Both the position numbers and the translations under genes were made by a program. DNA of 64,000 nt from Algibacter mikhailovii (GTDB lineage: Bacteria > Bacteroidota > Bacteroidia > Flavobacteriales > Flavobacteriaceae), in contig NZ_BMWZ01000002.1 in NCBI RefSeq assembly GCF_014651495.1, positions 372,001 to 436,000 on the forward strand. The letters run 5' to 3'. Shown here piece after piece: positions 63,757 through 64,000 of this stretch (positions are counted from its first letter, which is position 1; every line of letters starts with the position of its first letter). The notes beneath the pieces are model-generated. The model was not told the DNA's origin. It saw only the letters and a program-made list of their open reading frames with translations, and searched no databases.

Positions 63757-64000
63757 TTATTCTATTTGAATTATTTTGTCGCACCAGGGTAGCACAGAGG
63801 TACGATGGGTGACAAATAGGATGGTAACTTTTGTTTTTAATTCAGCCAACAGATCCATGATTTGCTTTTCGTTGTCTTCATCTAATGAAGAGGTCGCTTC
63901 ATCGAGCAACAGGATTTTTGGCTGCCGCAACAGGACACGTGCCAGAGCAAGACGTTGTCTTTCGCCGCCTGAAAAGTGAAATTGATAATTGACAATGTCT
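63757..64000 (-). CDS. ABC transporter ATP-binding protein, C-terminal end (cut by window edge)
   Basis: The last 80 codons of an ABC ATPase domain: signature FSGGERQRLALARVLLRQ, Walker B ILLLDEATSSLDED and the H-loop FVTHRTSVLPWCDKII, ending in QIE. Walker A and any membrane domain are beyond the right edge, so a fused ABC exporter or a separate ATPase subunit are both possible. The sequence is visibly richer in G and C than the neighbouring module, hinting at a different history. It lies upstream of promoter 3 on the same strand. Confidence 0.88.
   Translation of the reverse strand, partial: DIVNYQFHFSGGERQRLALARVLLRQPKILLLDEATSSLDEDNEKQIMDLLAELKTKVTILFVTHRTSVLPWCDKIIQIE

Noticed and set aside
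1-64000. tRNA, rRNA, CRISPR, insertion sequence or phage attachment sites
   Set aside because: I looked for cloverleaf, rRNA, repeat-spacer and transposase signs on both strands and found none that hold up by eye; very short or degenerate ones could be missed.

Overview
The window is about 64 kb of AT-rich chromosomal DNA from a member of the Flavobacteriaceae (Bacteroidota), probably a marine one. The grounds are the repeated TAnnTTTG -7 promoter element, an IPExxxVDY-type protein between rnc and pyk, a C-terminal type IX secretion (Por) sorting domain, and a GH117-like/CBM6 polysaccharide enzyme together with an arylsulfatase. There are no rRNA or tRNA genes, CRISPR arrays or recognisable insertion sequences. 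Function calls rest on motifs and family knowledge; no database search was possible.

Layout. 0-7 kb: ansA (cut by the left edge), tatD, a retropepsin-like protease with a LuxR-type response regulator, two short tandem transcription units, and odhB/sucA. 7-10 kb: an Rrf2 regulator, cytochrome c and Ric/ScdA, which looks like a nitrosative-stress or iron-sulfur repair group. 10-18 kb: polyprenyl synthase, then a TetR-TolC-MFP-RND efflux operon. 18-24 kb: aspS, a ClC channel, tadA, dxs. 24-38 kb: a regulatory and stress region with a TPR/PAS histidine kinase plus response regulator, a degenerate receiver protein, a decayed kinase copy, an AraC regulator, two outer-membrane proteins, an arylsulfatase, and CsbD, HdeD, M48 and DUF1269 proteins. 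38-47 kb: pyk, rnc, fabF, acpP, purN, rnhA, a PfkB kinase and purF. 47-59 kb: two tandem small-RNA-like repeats, a secreted GH117-like enzyme, sod, AddA- and AddB-like proteins with an ompA between them. 59-64 kb: glpD, then a small unknown module with an XRE-type regulator, and the end of an ABC transporter gene.

The strongest new signals are regulatory. (1) Five promoters between 24.6 and 37.5 kb share one 71-bp layout: a TAGGTnAnTTACCTA-like box, a second TAGGT box exactly 26 bp downstream, and a TAnnTTTG -7 exactly 37 bp after that. They drive the degenerate receiver, the arylsulfatase, csbD-hdeD, hdeD-M48 and the DUF1269 gene, and the adjacent kinase/response regulator pair is the natural candidate controller. 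(2) At 61.4-63.7 kb three leftward promoters each carry GACA-N5-TGTC exactly 37 bp before a -7 element, around an XRE-type regulator gene; one of them drives only a short transcript ending in a hairpin. (3) Two tandem promoters after the first response regulator share a 16-bp palindrome 39 bp before the -7, and each makes a short terminated transcript. (4) Two near-identical 70-75 nt small-RNA-like repeats lie between purF and the GH117-like gene.

Across systems 1-3 the box centre lies 30-31.5 bp before the first base of the -7, as expected for activators that contact RNA polymerase at promoters lacking a good -33 element.
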